Both the position numbers and the translations under genes were made by a program. A stretch of DNA of 64,000 bases from the NCBI GenBank assembly GCA_013306675.1, contig JABLUY010000039.1:62001-126000 (forward strand), read 5' to 3'. Shown here one piece after another: positions 30,171-41,000 of this stretch. The notes beneath the pieces are model-generated. The model was not told the DNA's origin, did no database searches, and saw nothing but the letters and a program-made list of their open reading frames with translations. Each line of letters begins with the position of its first letter. The stretch's first letter is position 1. This DNA is from Thraustochytrium sp. TN22 (Eukaryota > Sar > Bigyra > Thraustochytrida > Thraustochytriidae).

Positions 30171-30376
30171 TCGCCGTCCTGGGCTCAAGCGCATTCATCA
30201 AGGCTATTTCACCGTGCCAGGGAGGCAGAACCGCCGAGACCTGCTGCGACCGACGCGCAGGCTTGCTCGACGGCGTGTCGTCAGGCATCGGCAGAGCACA
30301 AGAATGAATCATGTTCAGTTCTTCGGTCGGAGATACTAAGGTCAGTAGAGGTCAAGTTCGCACGTCTTGCGATGCG

Positions 30377-32941
30377 TTAGTCGAGCAGCTCGATGGTTGG
30401 TTGGCCAGAGGAGTTGCGATGCCGACGCAGAGCTGTTAGAGCGGCGCGAGGTGCACCACTGTGCGGAAACCGGTCGCGCGCCGCCTTTACAAGGGGCTTG
30501 GCGCCCAGGCGGAGAAGCGTCACCTGTATCGTGGGATTTTCGGCGAGGGTGGCGAGGAGATTGCAGGCAGAGCTTTGCAGTTCGTTCGAGTCCGGGTGTG
30601 CCCGCATAGCTGCAAGCACGTCGCTGCCGAGGTAGACCTGCTCGGCGAGGCGCTCGGCGCTGCGCGGCTCCATGCAGAGGACCCAGAGGACGTCACAAGC
30701 AGCCTTCACGATGCTCTGCGTGTCAAGGTGAGCACGCATGGCCGCTGCAATTTCAACGCCAGCGTTCAACTCGCACGCCAGGGTGTACTTGTTGACCGCA
30801 TCGCAAGCCATGTTTTGCAGGGCGAAGCAGGCGAGCTCTTGGAGGTGGGCGTCTTCCGGATGTGCTCGCATCGCTTCCAGAACGACCGAGCCGACGTGCA
30901 TTTCCTGAGCGAGGACCGTGGCGGTGCGCGAATCGATGGCAATGTTCATCAGAGCAATGCAGGCGGCCGCCAGCACCTTGCCGTCGGCCATGTGCGTGCG
31001 CATCGCCACGGCAACGTCGGTCCCTATGCGGAGCTCCAACCCGACGATCTGCCTGTTGCGCTCGTCGTCCACCGTAAAGTTGGCCAGCGCGGTGCACGCG
31101 CGCAGCTGCAACGGGCCGTTGCTTGGATGCATGCGCATGGCCGCGAGGATAGCTTGAGACGCACGCAGCTCCTGAACAAGCTGGATGCGGTTGCGGTGAA
31201 TATCATAGGTGCAGGCGGTCATGACGCCGCATGCAGCCATCTGCAAGTCGGCGCACTCGGGGTGCGCGCGCATCAGTTCCAGCAGGAGCGGCCCGAAGCC
31301 GTAGGTCTGCATGGCCGCGGTGCGGTGCATCATGCCGCGGGCGCCGGTCAGCGCGAATCTGAGCACCTGGACAATACCCGCGAGCCGGTCCGGGTCCTCC
31401 TCGGCCAACATCAGCCGCTTTAACGTGGCGACAATACCCCTCGCACGGGCCAGCTCGCGAAGTTCGTCAACGTCCGAGTTCTCCGCATCCATGTCGTACT
31501 CATGCTCGAAGGTCTCGGCCAGCGCCGCCAGGGTGCGCACCATGTCGGTCTCCGCGTTGTTTGCAATGTCTTGCAGGAGCCCCAGGACCGTGGCAGCAGT
31601 GGCTTCTGCAGCGCCACGCGCCTCGCCGCGCCGCTGCCGACTTGCCATGACGCGGCTCGCAAAGCTGCGCAGGAGACCCATCGACCGCCGGCTCGTGCCG
31701 CGCTCCACACACTGCTGCAGCGCCTCTGCCGCCGCCGGCCGCTGCGGCGGGTCGTGCCTCCAGCACTGCTCCACGAGGCGCAGCGCCCACGCCTCGCCCT
31801 GCCCCGGCTCCAGCGCCGGCCGCTCGCCCTGGACCACGCGATCGGCGTCAAAGCCCGAGTTCTCGTAGGGCGGCTGACCCTGCAACACCTCCCATGCCAC
31901 CATACCGAATGAGAACATGTCGGCGTGCGAGCTCCAACGCACAGGCGCCTGGAGAGCTTCCGGCGCCGTGTACGGGCTGGGCGCGTCGCCCGGCGGGAGA
32001 GCGAAGCCGCCGAGCTTGACCCGGCCCAGGTCGCGGCTGAGTAGCACCTTGGCGGGCCGCAGATTGCGGTGCAAGACGCCCTCCCCGTGCAAGTACGCGA
32101 GCCCCCGCGCCATGCCGCGCAGGATCGAGTCCTTGTCGTCACGGGTGAGCTGCTCCAGCTCCGCAGAGTCCCCCCCCTGCCGCTGCGCGCTCAGCACGTC
32201 ATCCAGCGTCAGGTCGCACAGCTCCATGACCACCACGAAGCGGCCGTCCACCTCGCAGGTGCCCAGCATGCCCACCAAGTTCACGTGGTCCAGCGAGCGC
32301 TGCAAGTTCGCCTGCTCCACCAGCGCCTCCTGCTCGGCCGCCTCGTGCGCGCGTTTGACTGCCACGGGCGACTCGCCTGACGACGCCCACGCGAGCACGC
32401 CGGCGACCACCTCCGTCCCGAAGCGGCCCTCGCCGAGGACGACCTCGGGCTCGCACACGCGCACCCGCTCGCTGGCGATCTCGGCGTCCGTGCAGACGTC
32501 CGCGTCCTCCTCCTCCGCCTCCTGGCCTTCGTCGCGGTCCTCCAGCTCCTCGTCCAGCACTCCGCGGTCCTCGTCCCCCGCCACCTCCTCTACGTCCGCG
32601 GGCGGCAGGTCCACCTCGCACACCTTGGCCAGGCCCAGCACGGCGTCCTCCACGTCCTCGAGCGCCCGCCGCTGCTGCGCTAGGTCCAGCACCTCGCGCA
32701 ACCTCGCCTCGACCATCCACGCCTCCTCGCCGCCGCGGGCGCCGCCCGCGCCGCCCGCGAGCGCCGCGGCCACGGCGTCGAGCGCCGCCGCGGCGCGCCC
32801 CGCGCGGGCTCGGCCCCCCTCGCCGCCATGCTCGCGCCGCGCGCCTCGCAGCGCCGACCCCGCGCCGCGCGCCAGCCGCGCGAGCGCGGCCTGCGCGGCC
32901 TGCGCAGGCTGCGCGGCCTGCGGGCCCGACGCGCGCCGCAT
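30377..32941 (-). CDS. Pseudokinase-armadillo repeat protein 2
   Basis: The product has 854 residues from ATG 32941; 92 more codons are open upstream but run through short repeats. It has the same layout as its neighbour: Ala-rich helical N-terminus, kinase fold about 160-440, armadillo repeats about 470-830. Here the glycine loop is LGEGRFGTEVVAG and the ATP-site Lys is kept (SPVAVKRAHE, about 195). The catalytic loop is VLHRNLRPAKVLL, with HRD changed to HRN (about 290), and DFG is changed to GGF in VKLGGFALP (about 308). It could bind nucleotide but is unlikely to phosphorylate. TAPEALQAPVRWSS and DMFSFGMVAWEVL mark the activation-segment end and helix F. Armadillo units read VLEAMRAHPEDAHLQELAC and similar. 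The pair is a tandem duplication that lost different catalytic residues, so neither is a recent copy. Confidence 0.88.
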   Translation of the reverse strand: MRRASGPQAAQPAQAAQAALARLARGAGSALRGARREHGGEGGRARAGRAAAALDAVAAALAGGAGGARGGEEAWMVEARLREVLDLAQQRRALEDVEDAVLGLAKVCEVDLPPADVEEVAGDEDRGVLDEELEDRDEGQEAEEEDADVCTDAEIASERVRVCEPEVVLGEGRFGTEVVAGVLAWASSGESPVAVKRAHEAAEQEALVEQANLQRSLDHVNLVGMLGTCEVDGRFVVVMELCDLTLDDVLSAQRQGGDSAELEQLTRDDKDSILRGMARGLAYLHGEGVLHRNLRPAKVLLSRDLGRVKLGGFALPPGDAPSPYTAPEALQAPVRWSSHADMFSFGMVAWEVLQGQPPYENSGFDADRVVQGERPALEPGQGEAWALRLVEQCWRHDPPQRPAAAEALQQCVERGTSRRSMGLLRSFASRVMASRQRRGEARGAAEATAATVLGLLQDIANNAETDMVRTLAALAETFEHEYDMDAENSDVDELRELARARGIVATLKRLMLAEEDPDRLAGIVQVLRFALTGARGMMHRTAAMQTYGFGPLLLELMRAHPECADLQMAACGVMTACTYDIHRNRIQLVQELRASQAILAAMRMHPSNGPLQLRACTALANFTVDDERNRQIVGLELRIGTDVAVAMRTHMADGKVLAAACIALMNIAIDSRTATVLAQEMHVGSVVLEAMRAHPEDAHLQELACFALQNMACDAVNKYTLACELNAGVEIAAAMRAHLDTQSIVKAACDVLWVLCMEPRSAERLAEQVYLGSDVLAAMRAHPDSNELQSSACNLLATLAENPTIQVTLLRLGAKPLVKAARDRFPHSGAPRAALTALRRHRNSSGQPTIELLD

Positions 32942-33510
32942 CCCCCTGCCGCGAGCGCGCCGCGAGCGCGCCGCGAGCGCGCGGGATGGAGGTTTGGAGG
33001 CGCCATCCCGCGGCGCGAGCAGGCGGAGAGCGCCCGGCACGTGCTCGCGCGCGTGCAGCAGCACGACGCGGCTCGCCAGGCCTGCAGGGCATGGAAGCCG
33101 TGCACCGATCACGGCGCAGCTCGTTTGCGGGGCACGCGGCGCAGCCGCTGCACGAATCACGAGGCAGCTCGTGCGCATGACGATGCAGCTCGTGTGCAGG
33201 GCACGCAGCCACTGCACGGATCACGATGCAGCGCGCGTGCGTGGCATGCAACCAATGCACCGATCACGATGCAGCTCGCTGCAGCCATCCAGTCAGGCCT
33301 GTCTTCGAGATCGACATTGCCTGATGGGCTTCCGGGGGCGCTCGCCTTGATGAGAGTCGAGACCGAGGTCCGCATCCGTGCGAGCGCGACCTGGGAGTCG
33401 GCGGTGGCTCGAGCGGATACCGTGCGTCTGCTCCGCGCGTATCCTCTCGTTGCACTCACGCTCGCCAAGGTCCAAGGAAAGGTGCTTGCTCAGAAAATTT
33501 ACATTGCGGC
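32942..33510. other. Flank with short ATCACGATGCAGCTCG-type repeats and a segment duplicated near 38 kb
   Basis: Five imperfect copies of GATCACGATGCAGCTCGT occur at about 33107, 33156, 33181, 33221 and 33261, upstream of pseudokinase 2. From about 33300 to 33545 the sequence matches 37850-38105 (for example TCGCCAAGGTCCAAGGAAAG in both). That segment is the 3' flank of the TIR-armadillo gene on the left and of its paralogue on the right, so the duplication extends beyond the coding region. Confidence 0.7.
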
Positions 33511-36500
33511 TCAGTCGGCAGGGAGGCGGCGGCTCACGCGGTCAGCGCGGCCGGAGGCCGGGAGGGCTGCGAGAGGAGCTTGAGCGAGAGAACCGAGGGG
33601 GCTGAGGCTTGTAGGCTGCGACCTGCGATCCGCGGCCGCCCTCGGGCTCGAAGCCGGGAAGCGAAGGATGCTCCTCCTCTTTGGAACCACCGTCTCCGCT
33701 GCTCGCGCCGCCTGTGAGTCATCGACGGCTTCGCGGAGGCGCTCCGCAAGAGTGGCGATCTCCTCGGTGGTGCCGCCACTGGTCATGCGTGCGTAGAGCA
33801 GGTTACATGTACCCATACCAAAGGCTCCGGTCCACGTGTTCTGGCTGGTCATGGCTTCTTCAAGCACGCACGGGATCATGCGCTTGCCCCGACTGCGGAT
33901 ATAGTTGAACTCGGCCTTGCAGTAGTTGTCCTTGGAGACTGGACCGTTTACCTTGTCCATGTAGCTGCGCGTCACGAAGATGACAATCACCTCGGAGTCG
34001 TCGATGCCCTTCGCCAACACATCGTGGATCTCGTGGCCGGACTTGCGCGGCGCCTCTCTCTGGTCCAGCCAGCAGCGGATGTGATAATCGAGCTCCAGTG
34101 CTTCAGCGACCTTCGCCACTACCTTGTGCGTTTCGTATTCGGGAGCCTCGCCCCAAGCATGCGAGAGAAAGACGTCGAAGGCCTTGCTTGTCGGATGCGG
34201 AGTTTGGTTCAAAGGCGGAAAGAGACTGTCCATCGCGCGCTGTGGCTCTGCGAGGTCCTTGAACTGGTCGCGCGCCTTCTTGACGGCCGATTTGACAGGG
34301 TTGCAAGCCAGGAAGCTGCGATGCTTCGCGTCAGCGGCCAGTGCAGCGAGGGCTCCACAGGCGCGCGCTTGCACACGTTCATTGCGGCGAAATCGACGCA
34401 TCGCCTCTAGGACGGTACGGACAAAGCATGAGTTCGGGGTGAGACAGGTCGAGACGCTCGGATCTGCGGCGAAGACTTCCAATGTGCGACATCCGGACTC
34501 TTGTACTTCTGCGGAGGTCGCGTGCTGGCGCATGGCTTCAACGATCGTCTCGCCAGCCTTTTGCTCGGGACCGAGGAGGTGACGGCAGCCCTCGTGACGC
34601 GCAACGTGAAGGCGCGCGCACCACGCATGGTGCTGTAGCACGGTATCAGCCTGGTGTTCACGCATGGCGTAAAGCACAGCATCGCCAATCTCTGGCAAAT
34701 GGCCAAGCGCAGCTGCGTTTTCCTCGCTGCGCGTTAGCACTGCAAAGACCTCGCACACGTGGCGCTGCACCTCGGGGACTCTCAGATGGAAGTCCGCCGT
34801 CTGAAGAATGACGTCACTGCAGTCTGGCCGCCTGCAGAGCTGCTCTTGGTAGTGGCCCGTCTGACGAATGAGTCTCGTGAGCGTCTCAAGCCCCGCCACC
34901 TGAATGTCAGCTTGCTGGTCGTATATGCACATGTGTGCGAGGATGCAGTCGAAGGTGGAAGGGCTGACGGCATCCTCGTCCTCGCAATGGTGGCGAGCGG
35001 CGAGCGCTCCTAAAACTTCGAGAGCGCTCTTGACTACATCGGCGCTACTATCGAGCTGCGAGATTGCCTCAAGCGCGGCTGCGTAAGCGCCGCGGTCATG
35101 ATCTTGCGTTCCCTGGGGCAGCTTGCTGAGGAGGTGCAGACATGCAGACTTCACGCCGTCGTGACTGGTGTGATCGACCGTGCTGATCACAACGTCGTAC
35201 GTCTCAAGGGGAAGCGACCCCGCGGTGGTATCATTGCCCGCCAGAGCAGCCAAGGCCCCGCTCGCGTACATGACGACGCCCGGGTCATCCATGTGCTCAC
35301 GTATGCAATCCAGGACGTAATGGCAAGCATCCGTCTTCTCGCGCAACAGCTGTGCAGCCTCGCAGTTTGCTGCCAGCATGCACAGTGCGGCGCAGGCATG
35401 AGCCTGAACGTCGCGATGCCGCAAATGCCTCCGGAGGACCGCAAAGACACAAGCGTTGGCAGCCTTGTGTAGACGGGTTGCGAGATGCAATCGAATGCGC
35501 TTGCAGGACGCGAGGCTCTCGAGCGCGGCCCAGGCGTTGGCCTGAGCAGTCGCATCTTTGCTGAAGGATTGCATCACTCGGATGATGTCGGGCCCTGCGC
35601 TGTTCGTCTGCCCGATGGAGATGCAGATGTCGTCAGTGACGGCAAGGTACCCCAAGGCGCCACACGCTTGCGCCTGGACTTTGCTGTCGTCCCGGTGACG
35701 TCGCATGGCTTCAATGATGCAGCCGTCGACCTTCAGCGCGCCGAGGTACTCTGCGTGGTCAGTGCGAGCCCTTGATAGCTCTTGTAGCGCCTTGCAGGCT
35801 TCCTCTTGCACATCGCTGGCATCCTGATGGCCACGCATCGACTCCAAAATGCCCGCACCGGCGCCAAGCTCCATGAGGACCGTCGCGCTGCGCGCGTCCC
35901 TCGCGAGGGCGTAGAGGGCTCGGCACGCTTTGGCTTGAATGGTGGGGTCGCTGCGGTGTGCGCGCATGGCCTGAAGTATGACCTCACCGATGTAGAGGTC
36001 CAAGCCGAGCTGAGACGCGTTGCCCTTACCCAGAGCGAGGTTGCCGACTGCGGCGCACGCATGGGCCAGCACGATCGGGTCGGAGGGATGTTCGCGCATG
36101 GCGTCCATCACGTGGTGACCAGCCTGGAGATCTCGCTGAAAGGTCCTTTGATTCTGCCGATCATGCTCGGTGCAGACAGCCAGAAAGGCGCAGGCTGCCG
36201 CCTGAAGGTCTGCGTGGCGTTGGTGGGTGCCCATGAGCTCCAACACGCGCTCTGCCGGCCTCACTGCGCGTCTGCAGAGGTCCCTGCCTTCTTGACCTGC
36301 ATACAAATAGCTCAGCACCCAAAGCGCGACTGCAAGTAGGCGCGGGTCGCTGACCTTGCCCGAGCGCACGACCTTTTGAACCTTTGCGAGGACACCACCG
36401 GGCTGTTTGTACCTGAGACACACCTCGCGCAGCTCATCGCAATTGGCCGCCCTCCGGAGTTCCTCGTAGACATGGTGGAGCGCTTTCGCTCTGAAGTTGG

Positions 36501-36894
36501 GATCCTTGATTTGGCGAGCAAGCTCTAGTTGGGAAATACTCGCGACCTTGTCGGGGCCAAGCTCCGCCCTTGCCGCCTGAAAGGCGAGACTCAGGCGTTC
36601 AGCATCGGCGGCCAAGTTCATCGTCCTGTAAGGCGTCGCCAGCAACTCGTGGCCCCAGGCCAGCCACCCCTGTTCGCCCGCAGCCTTGGGTGTCCAGACC
36701 TCGCAGATGCCCTGCATAAGCGCGACGAGCTGCGCGACAAGGACCTCCTCCGCCTCCAAGGGCCGCAGCAGCGCTGCGGCCTGCTCCAGCGTCTGGCTCA
36801 GCTCCAGCGCGTCCTCGCGGAACACCGTGGCATCCTTGAGACTCCTGGCGGCCTCGTCCGCGCGCGCGGCCAGCTCCGCGTACGGCCCCCTCAT
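33511..36894 (-). CDS. Armadillo repeat protein with C-terminal TIR domain
   Basis: The product has 1127 residues. Residues 1-180 form a helical domain (MRGPYAELAARADEAARSL, later CEVWTPK). About 190-880 is a run of armadillo-like units of roughly 42 residues, for example VILQAMRAHRSDPTIQAKAC. A TIR domain lies at about 905-1035: box 1 AFDVFLSHAWGE, then YHIRCWLDQREAPRKSGHEI, VIVIFVTRSYMDKVN and YCKAEFNYI. The C-x-x-E of the last block fits the position of the NADase Glu in SARM1 and plant TIRs, so NAD cleavage is possible. The tail contains RRSQPTSLSPLGSLAQ and ends RVSRRLPAD, shared with the paralogue to the right. SARM1 also joins armadillo repeats to a TIR, where the repeats restrain NADase activity. 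A similar autoinhibited design is inferred here, but the repeat type differs and no SAM domain is visible. Confidence 0.9.
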   Translation of the reverse strand: MRGPYAELAARADEAARSLKDATVFREDALELSQTLEQAAALLRPLEAEEVLVAQLVALMQGICEVWTPKAAGEQGWLAWGHELLATPYRTMNLAADAERLSLAFQAARAELGPDKVASISQLELARQIKDPNFRAKALHHVYEELRRAANCDELREVCLRYKQPGGVLAKVQKVVRSGKVSDPRLLAVALWVLSYLYAGQEGRDLCRRAVRPAERVLELMGTHQRHADLQAAACAFLAVCTEHDRQNQRTFQRDLQAGHHVMDAMREHPSDPIVLAHACAAVGNLALGKGNASQLGLDLYIGEVILQAMRAHRSDPTIQAKACRALYALARDARSATVLMELGAGAGILESMRGHQDASDVQEEACKALQELSRARTDHAEYLGALKVDGCIIEAMRRHRDDSKVQAQACGALGYLAVTDDICISIGQTNSAGPDIIRVMQSFSKDATAQANAWAALESLASCKRIRLHLATRLHKAANACVFAVLRRHLRHRDVQAHACAALCMLAANCEAAQLLREKTDACHYVLDCIREHMDDPGVVMYASGALAALAGNDTTAGSLPLETYDVVISTVDHTSHDGVKSACLHLLSKLPQGTQDHDRGAYAAALEAISQLDSSADVVKSALEVLGALAARHHCEDEDAVSPSTFDCILAHMCIYDQQADIQVAGLETLTRLIRQTGHYQEQLCRRPDCSDVILQTADFHLRVPEVQRHVCEVFAVLTRSEENAAALGHLPEIGDAVLYAMREHQADTVLQHHAWCARLHVARHEGCRHLLGPEQKAGETIVEAMRQHATSAEVQESGCRTLEVFAADPSVSTCLTPNSCFVRTVLEAMRRFRRNERVQARACGALAALAADAKHRSFLACNPVKSAVKKARDQFKDLAEPQRAMDSLFPPLNQTPHPTSKAFDVFLSHAWGEAPEYETHKVVAKVAEALELDYHIRCWLDQREAPRKSGHEIHDVLAKGIDDSEVIVIFVTRSYMDKVNGPVSKDNYCKAEFNYIRSRGKRMIPCVLEEAMTSQNTWTGAFGMGTCNLLYARMTSGGTTEEIATLAERLREAVDDSQAARAAETVVPKRRSILRFPASSPRAAADRRSQPTSLSPLGSLAQAPLAALPASGRADRVSRRLPAD

Positions 36895-38077
36895 CTCGCT
36901 CGCCGCTAGCCCGTCCTGGGCTAGCTAGCTGGAGACCCCGCGCGCCTCGTTGCCAGTCTGCCTGGCAGTGACTCCCTCGCAGCCGCGCGGCGGCCGGGCC
37001 TGGGCGGCTCCCAGCGATCACGATCAGCTCGCGCACCAATGCCTGCCGGCCACTTTCGTAGCCTACTAGCCTAGGCCTAATGTTAGGTGTGTGGTTGATG
37101 ATGATCGACTCGCGTCTTAGCTCTAGAGTTAGCGCGTGCACGGCGTGCACGCGCTGCGCAGCACCGCGGTAGGTAGCCTCACTGTGAGTGCCAGGAGCTG
37201 CGCAGCCTTGACCGCGGAGGCGGGGCGGCGCGGGCCTCCACGCGAAGTCCGGGCGCAGTCCGGCGGGCAGCTAGCTCTCTCATTTGGTTTGCTCTCTCAG
37301 AGGAGATCAGGCTCGAGTGCAGCGCGGCGCAGTGTGGATCGCCGCCCGGCGCCGCAACTCGGAACCGAGAGGCACGACTGGCACGACGCGGAGGCGCAGG
37401 AAGAAAGGCTCCGTGGCAAGAGCGGCTGAGCGGAAGATGCGGGGCAGGCTGCGCAGGGTCTGTGGGCCCGACGAGGGCCGGAGGAAGGCCCGCAAAGCTT
37501 GAGCGAAAGCCTGGAGCGAACGCCTTGTGCTTTGGTTGCTTCCGCAACGCCTTGCGCGCCTCGCGGCGCGAGTCTTGCTGCGAGTAAGTTAGGGGAAGGC
37601 GCACGAGGTTGCCACGCGGTGCGACGCAGTGCAGGCAGCTCGGTATTTTACTTTCTGTGCCAGCGAGGTTGCCACGCGGTGCGACGCAGTGCAGGCAGCT
37701 CGGTATTTGACTTTCTGTGCCAGCGAGGCCCGGGGCCAGCTGACCTCCAGCTAGCTAGCTCACTGCACTGGCAGTAGCCAGCTACCCTTGAGAGAACTCG
37801 CGGCGGCTTTGGAGAGGGAGAACACGAGCAGCGCAATCGGGCTCGCCTTCGGGTTCGGGGATCGCCTCTTCAGCTTGGCTGCTGAGGGCGCTCGTCTCGA
37901 GAGTCGAGACCGAGCTTCACCGAGGTCTGCGTCCGTGCGAGCGCGACATGGGCTCGAGCTGATCGGCGCGCCTCGTCCGTCTGCTCCGTTTGAACCCTCT
38001 CGTTGCACTTCCGCTCGCCAAGGTCCAAGGAAAGGCGCTCGCTCATCAAGATTTTTAAAATTTGTGTACATTGATGA
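36895..38077. other. Intergenic region between the two TIR-armadillo genes, with an exact 60-bp tandem duplication
   Basis: No gene is supported. A 60-bp unit (GAGGTTGCCACGCGGTGCGA and so on, to TTTCTGTGCCAGC) is present twice in tandem at 37615-37674 and 37675-37734, with a single base difference. A CTAG/AGCT tract at about 36920-36935 sits just upstream of the left gene and another lies at about 37750. The right end (37850-38077) is the copy of the 33.3-33.5 kb flank. Confidence 0.7.
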
Positions 38078-41000
38078 TCAGTCGGCAGGGAGACGGCGGC
38101 TCACGCGCTTGGCGCGGCCGGAATCCGCGAGAGGCACTCTCGCGAGAGAACCGACGGGGCTGATACTTGTGGGCTGCGACCTGAGATCCATGGCCGGACT
38201 CGGAGAAGCTGAGGTCGAAGTTGAGGTGCGCAGATTGCTCTTCATCTTCATCTTCGAAAGCGATGCTTTCGCTGCTGCTGGGGCTGGGGCTGGCGACGAG
38301 TCGCCGATGACATCGTAAATGCGATCCGCAAGTCTGGCAATCCCCTCGGAGGTATTGCCAGCGAGAAGGCGCGTGACGTGCCGGTTGCTAAACTTTGCGC
38401 CGAAGACCCCCCACCATGCGCCGGTGTCTGCCATCTCCACGTCCAGTACACAAGGGATCATGCGCCGGAGCTTGTGCTTCGTCTGGATGTAGGCAAAGTC
38501 GGCCGTGCACTTGTCGTCCTCAAAGTTGTTCACCTTCTCCATGTAGCTGCGGGTCACGAAGATCACGCTCGCCTTGGAGTTGTCGATGCCACGCGTCCTG
38601 GCGCCTTGCTCCGCGCCTTGCGAAAGCGGTACCTCGGCCTCGTCCAGCCAGCAGCGGAGGTTGTACTTGCGTCCCAGCTCCGTCGCAATCTCCTTGATCC
38701 TTGCGCTCGTCTCGGAGTCTGGTCCTCCGGCGTGCGAGAGAAAGACATCATGCAGCTCCGTGGTGTAGGCTGGTAGTGAAGCTGGGTTGCGAGCAGGACA
38801 GAACCTCTCCAGCGCGCGCTGGGGCTCTGAGTGTGCCTTCAACCTTTTGCACGCCCGCTTGACGAGAGCCTTTGCTCCGAGCGAAGAAAGAAAGCTCCGG
38901 CTGTGCGCATCTCTGCCCAGTGTTGCGAGGGCGTCGCACGCGCAACGCTGGAGGAGGACGTCTGTTTCGAAGTCCTGCATGGCGCCAAGGACGGCGCCAC
39001 CTGCTTCCTGCTCCTGGACGAGGATGATCGATGTGCGCAAGTCCGTAGCAAGCGCCCGTAGCGCGCCGCAGCCAGCAATTTGCACGAAGCGGTCGTCCCT
39101 GTGCGTGCTCATGGCTGCAATGACATCTTCGCCGGCTCGTTGTTCGCGCCCGAGAGACTGGCAATGATCTCTGAGACGCGCGATGTGTCGGATTGCGTGG
39201 CACGCGTGCACCTGCAGCACGGCGTCCTTCGGGAAAGCACGCATGGCGCCGAGCACAGCTTTGCCTAGGCCGTGCAGATCGTCGAGAGAGGCTGCGTTGC
39301 GCTCGCTCTGCGTTAGAGAGGCGACGATCTCGCACAAATGGCACTGGATGCCGACGGACTTGCAGTAGCTTGTCGCAATCCGAAGAAGGACCTCGCCATA
39401 GGCGGGCTGGCCACAGAAAAGATCCTGGTAGCTCGGCTGGCGAACGAGCTCACTGAGCAGCTCCAAGGCCGCCATCTGCACCTCAGCTTGCTGCGGATTC
39501 GCGTGCACGACTTCGAAGATGGAGTCGAGGGTCCCAGCGTCCAATCCCTCGCCTAGGCGCTCGCGAGCGGCGATTTTTCGTAGGGCCTTGAGTGCCTTCG
39601 CGCGCCTGGTGTGACCCAGGTCGGTCTTGCGGGCAGCCTCGTCGGGCTTTCGGGCAGCCTCGCCGGTCTTGCGGGCGGCCTCGCCGATCTTGCGGGCAAC
39701 ATCGCCGGTCTTGCGGGCAGCCTCGCCGGTCTTGCGGGCAGCCTCGCCAGTCTTGTGTACGCGGTCAAGGTTTTCACTGGGCACTCTGGGCGTGCTGACG
39801 AGACGCACAGCTGCAGGCTGCTCGCCGACGTCAGAGAGGTAGTCGTCCGAGCGCTCGGCAGCCATGCTTCGCATTTTACGTGCATGGGATCTCGCGCCGG
39901 TGGACTTGGCACCGCCAGCAGCGGGAGCAATCCGCGATTTGCGAGCCGCGGGTGTGGAGGGGCGCGGCTTGGGAAGCACGGGCGTCGAAGAAGGCGGTCC
40001 GTGAGTTGCGGGCGGCGAAGGGCGCGGCTTGCGGGGCGCTGACGTGGATGTGTGCGACTTGCGAGGCCCGGACGCGGAAGGTCGCGAAGTGGAGGGCAGG
40101 CGCGTGCTCGACAGATCCGTAGGCATCACTGGCGTACTCGGCAGTGCCGTAGAGGTCATAGGCCTGCTTGGCAGAATCGTGGAGGGTGCGGGCGTGCTCT
40201 GCAGAACCGTGGAGAGCATGGGCGTGCTCTGCAGAACCGGGGAGGCAGGACGTGAGGTTTGAAGGCGGCTGCTCTTTCTCGCCAGGGTGGAGTCGCCCGA
40301 CTCCGTCCTCCTCGTGGTTGTCCTCCTTGGCCTCTCCGTCAGCGTAGGACTTGCCCTGGTCCTTTGTTCAGCCTGGTCTGCCGTGTCAAACTCGGTGAAA
40401 ATGCGGTTCGCGAGCCTGGTGACCTCACTCGTACTGCCGCCGTCGAGCATTTTTGTGATGCGTCGATCGCCTACTGTATAGAGCAGTTTACCGTCCCACG
40501 TTTTGGGGTCGGCCATGTCTGCCTCGAGGGGGCAGAAAATCATCCGCGCACGCGTGTGCTTCCTAATAATGTATTGAAGCTCGTCCTTGCAGAAGTCCGA
40601 TTCGGAGTCCTTCGAGTTCACCTTGTCCATGTATTCGCGTGTCACGAAGATGACGCTCCCCTTGGACTGCTCGATGCCTTCCCTGATTCCGTCCGAAATA
40701 TCGCGGGTTGCGGTGGTGCCGCGCGACAGCTTGTCTTCGTCAAACCAGCAGCGGATGTTGTGCTTGGATCGCAGCTTCTTCGCAATGGACTTGACCGCAT
40801 CGTGTGTCCTGCCCTTCTCACCCCAGGCGTGTGCGAGAAAGACGTCGTACTGCGGACCTGCATGTGTGGTCGGTGCAGGGTCAGGGTGGAGCTTCGCGAG
40901 CGCGCGCTGGATCTCTTCGCGATTCCTGAATCGTTTACTTGCCACCTCAACGGGATGCTTGGCGTCGATATTGAGCAGAAAATCGCGGTTTTCTGCGTCT

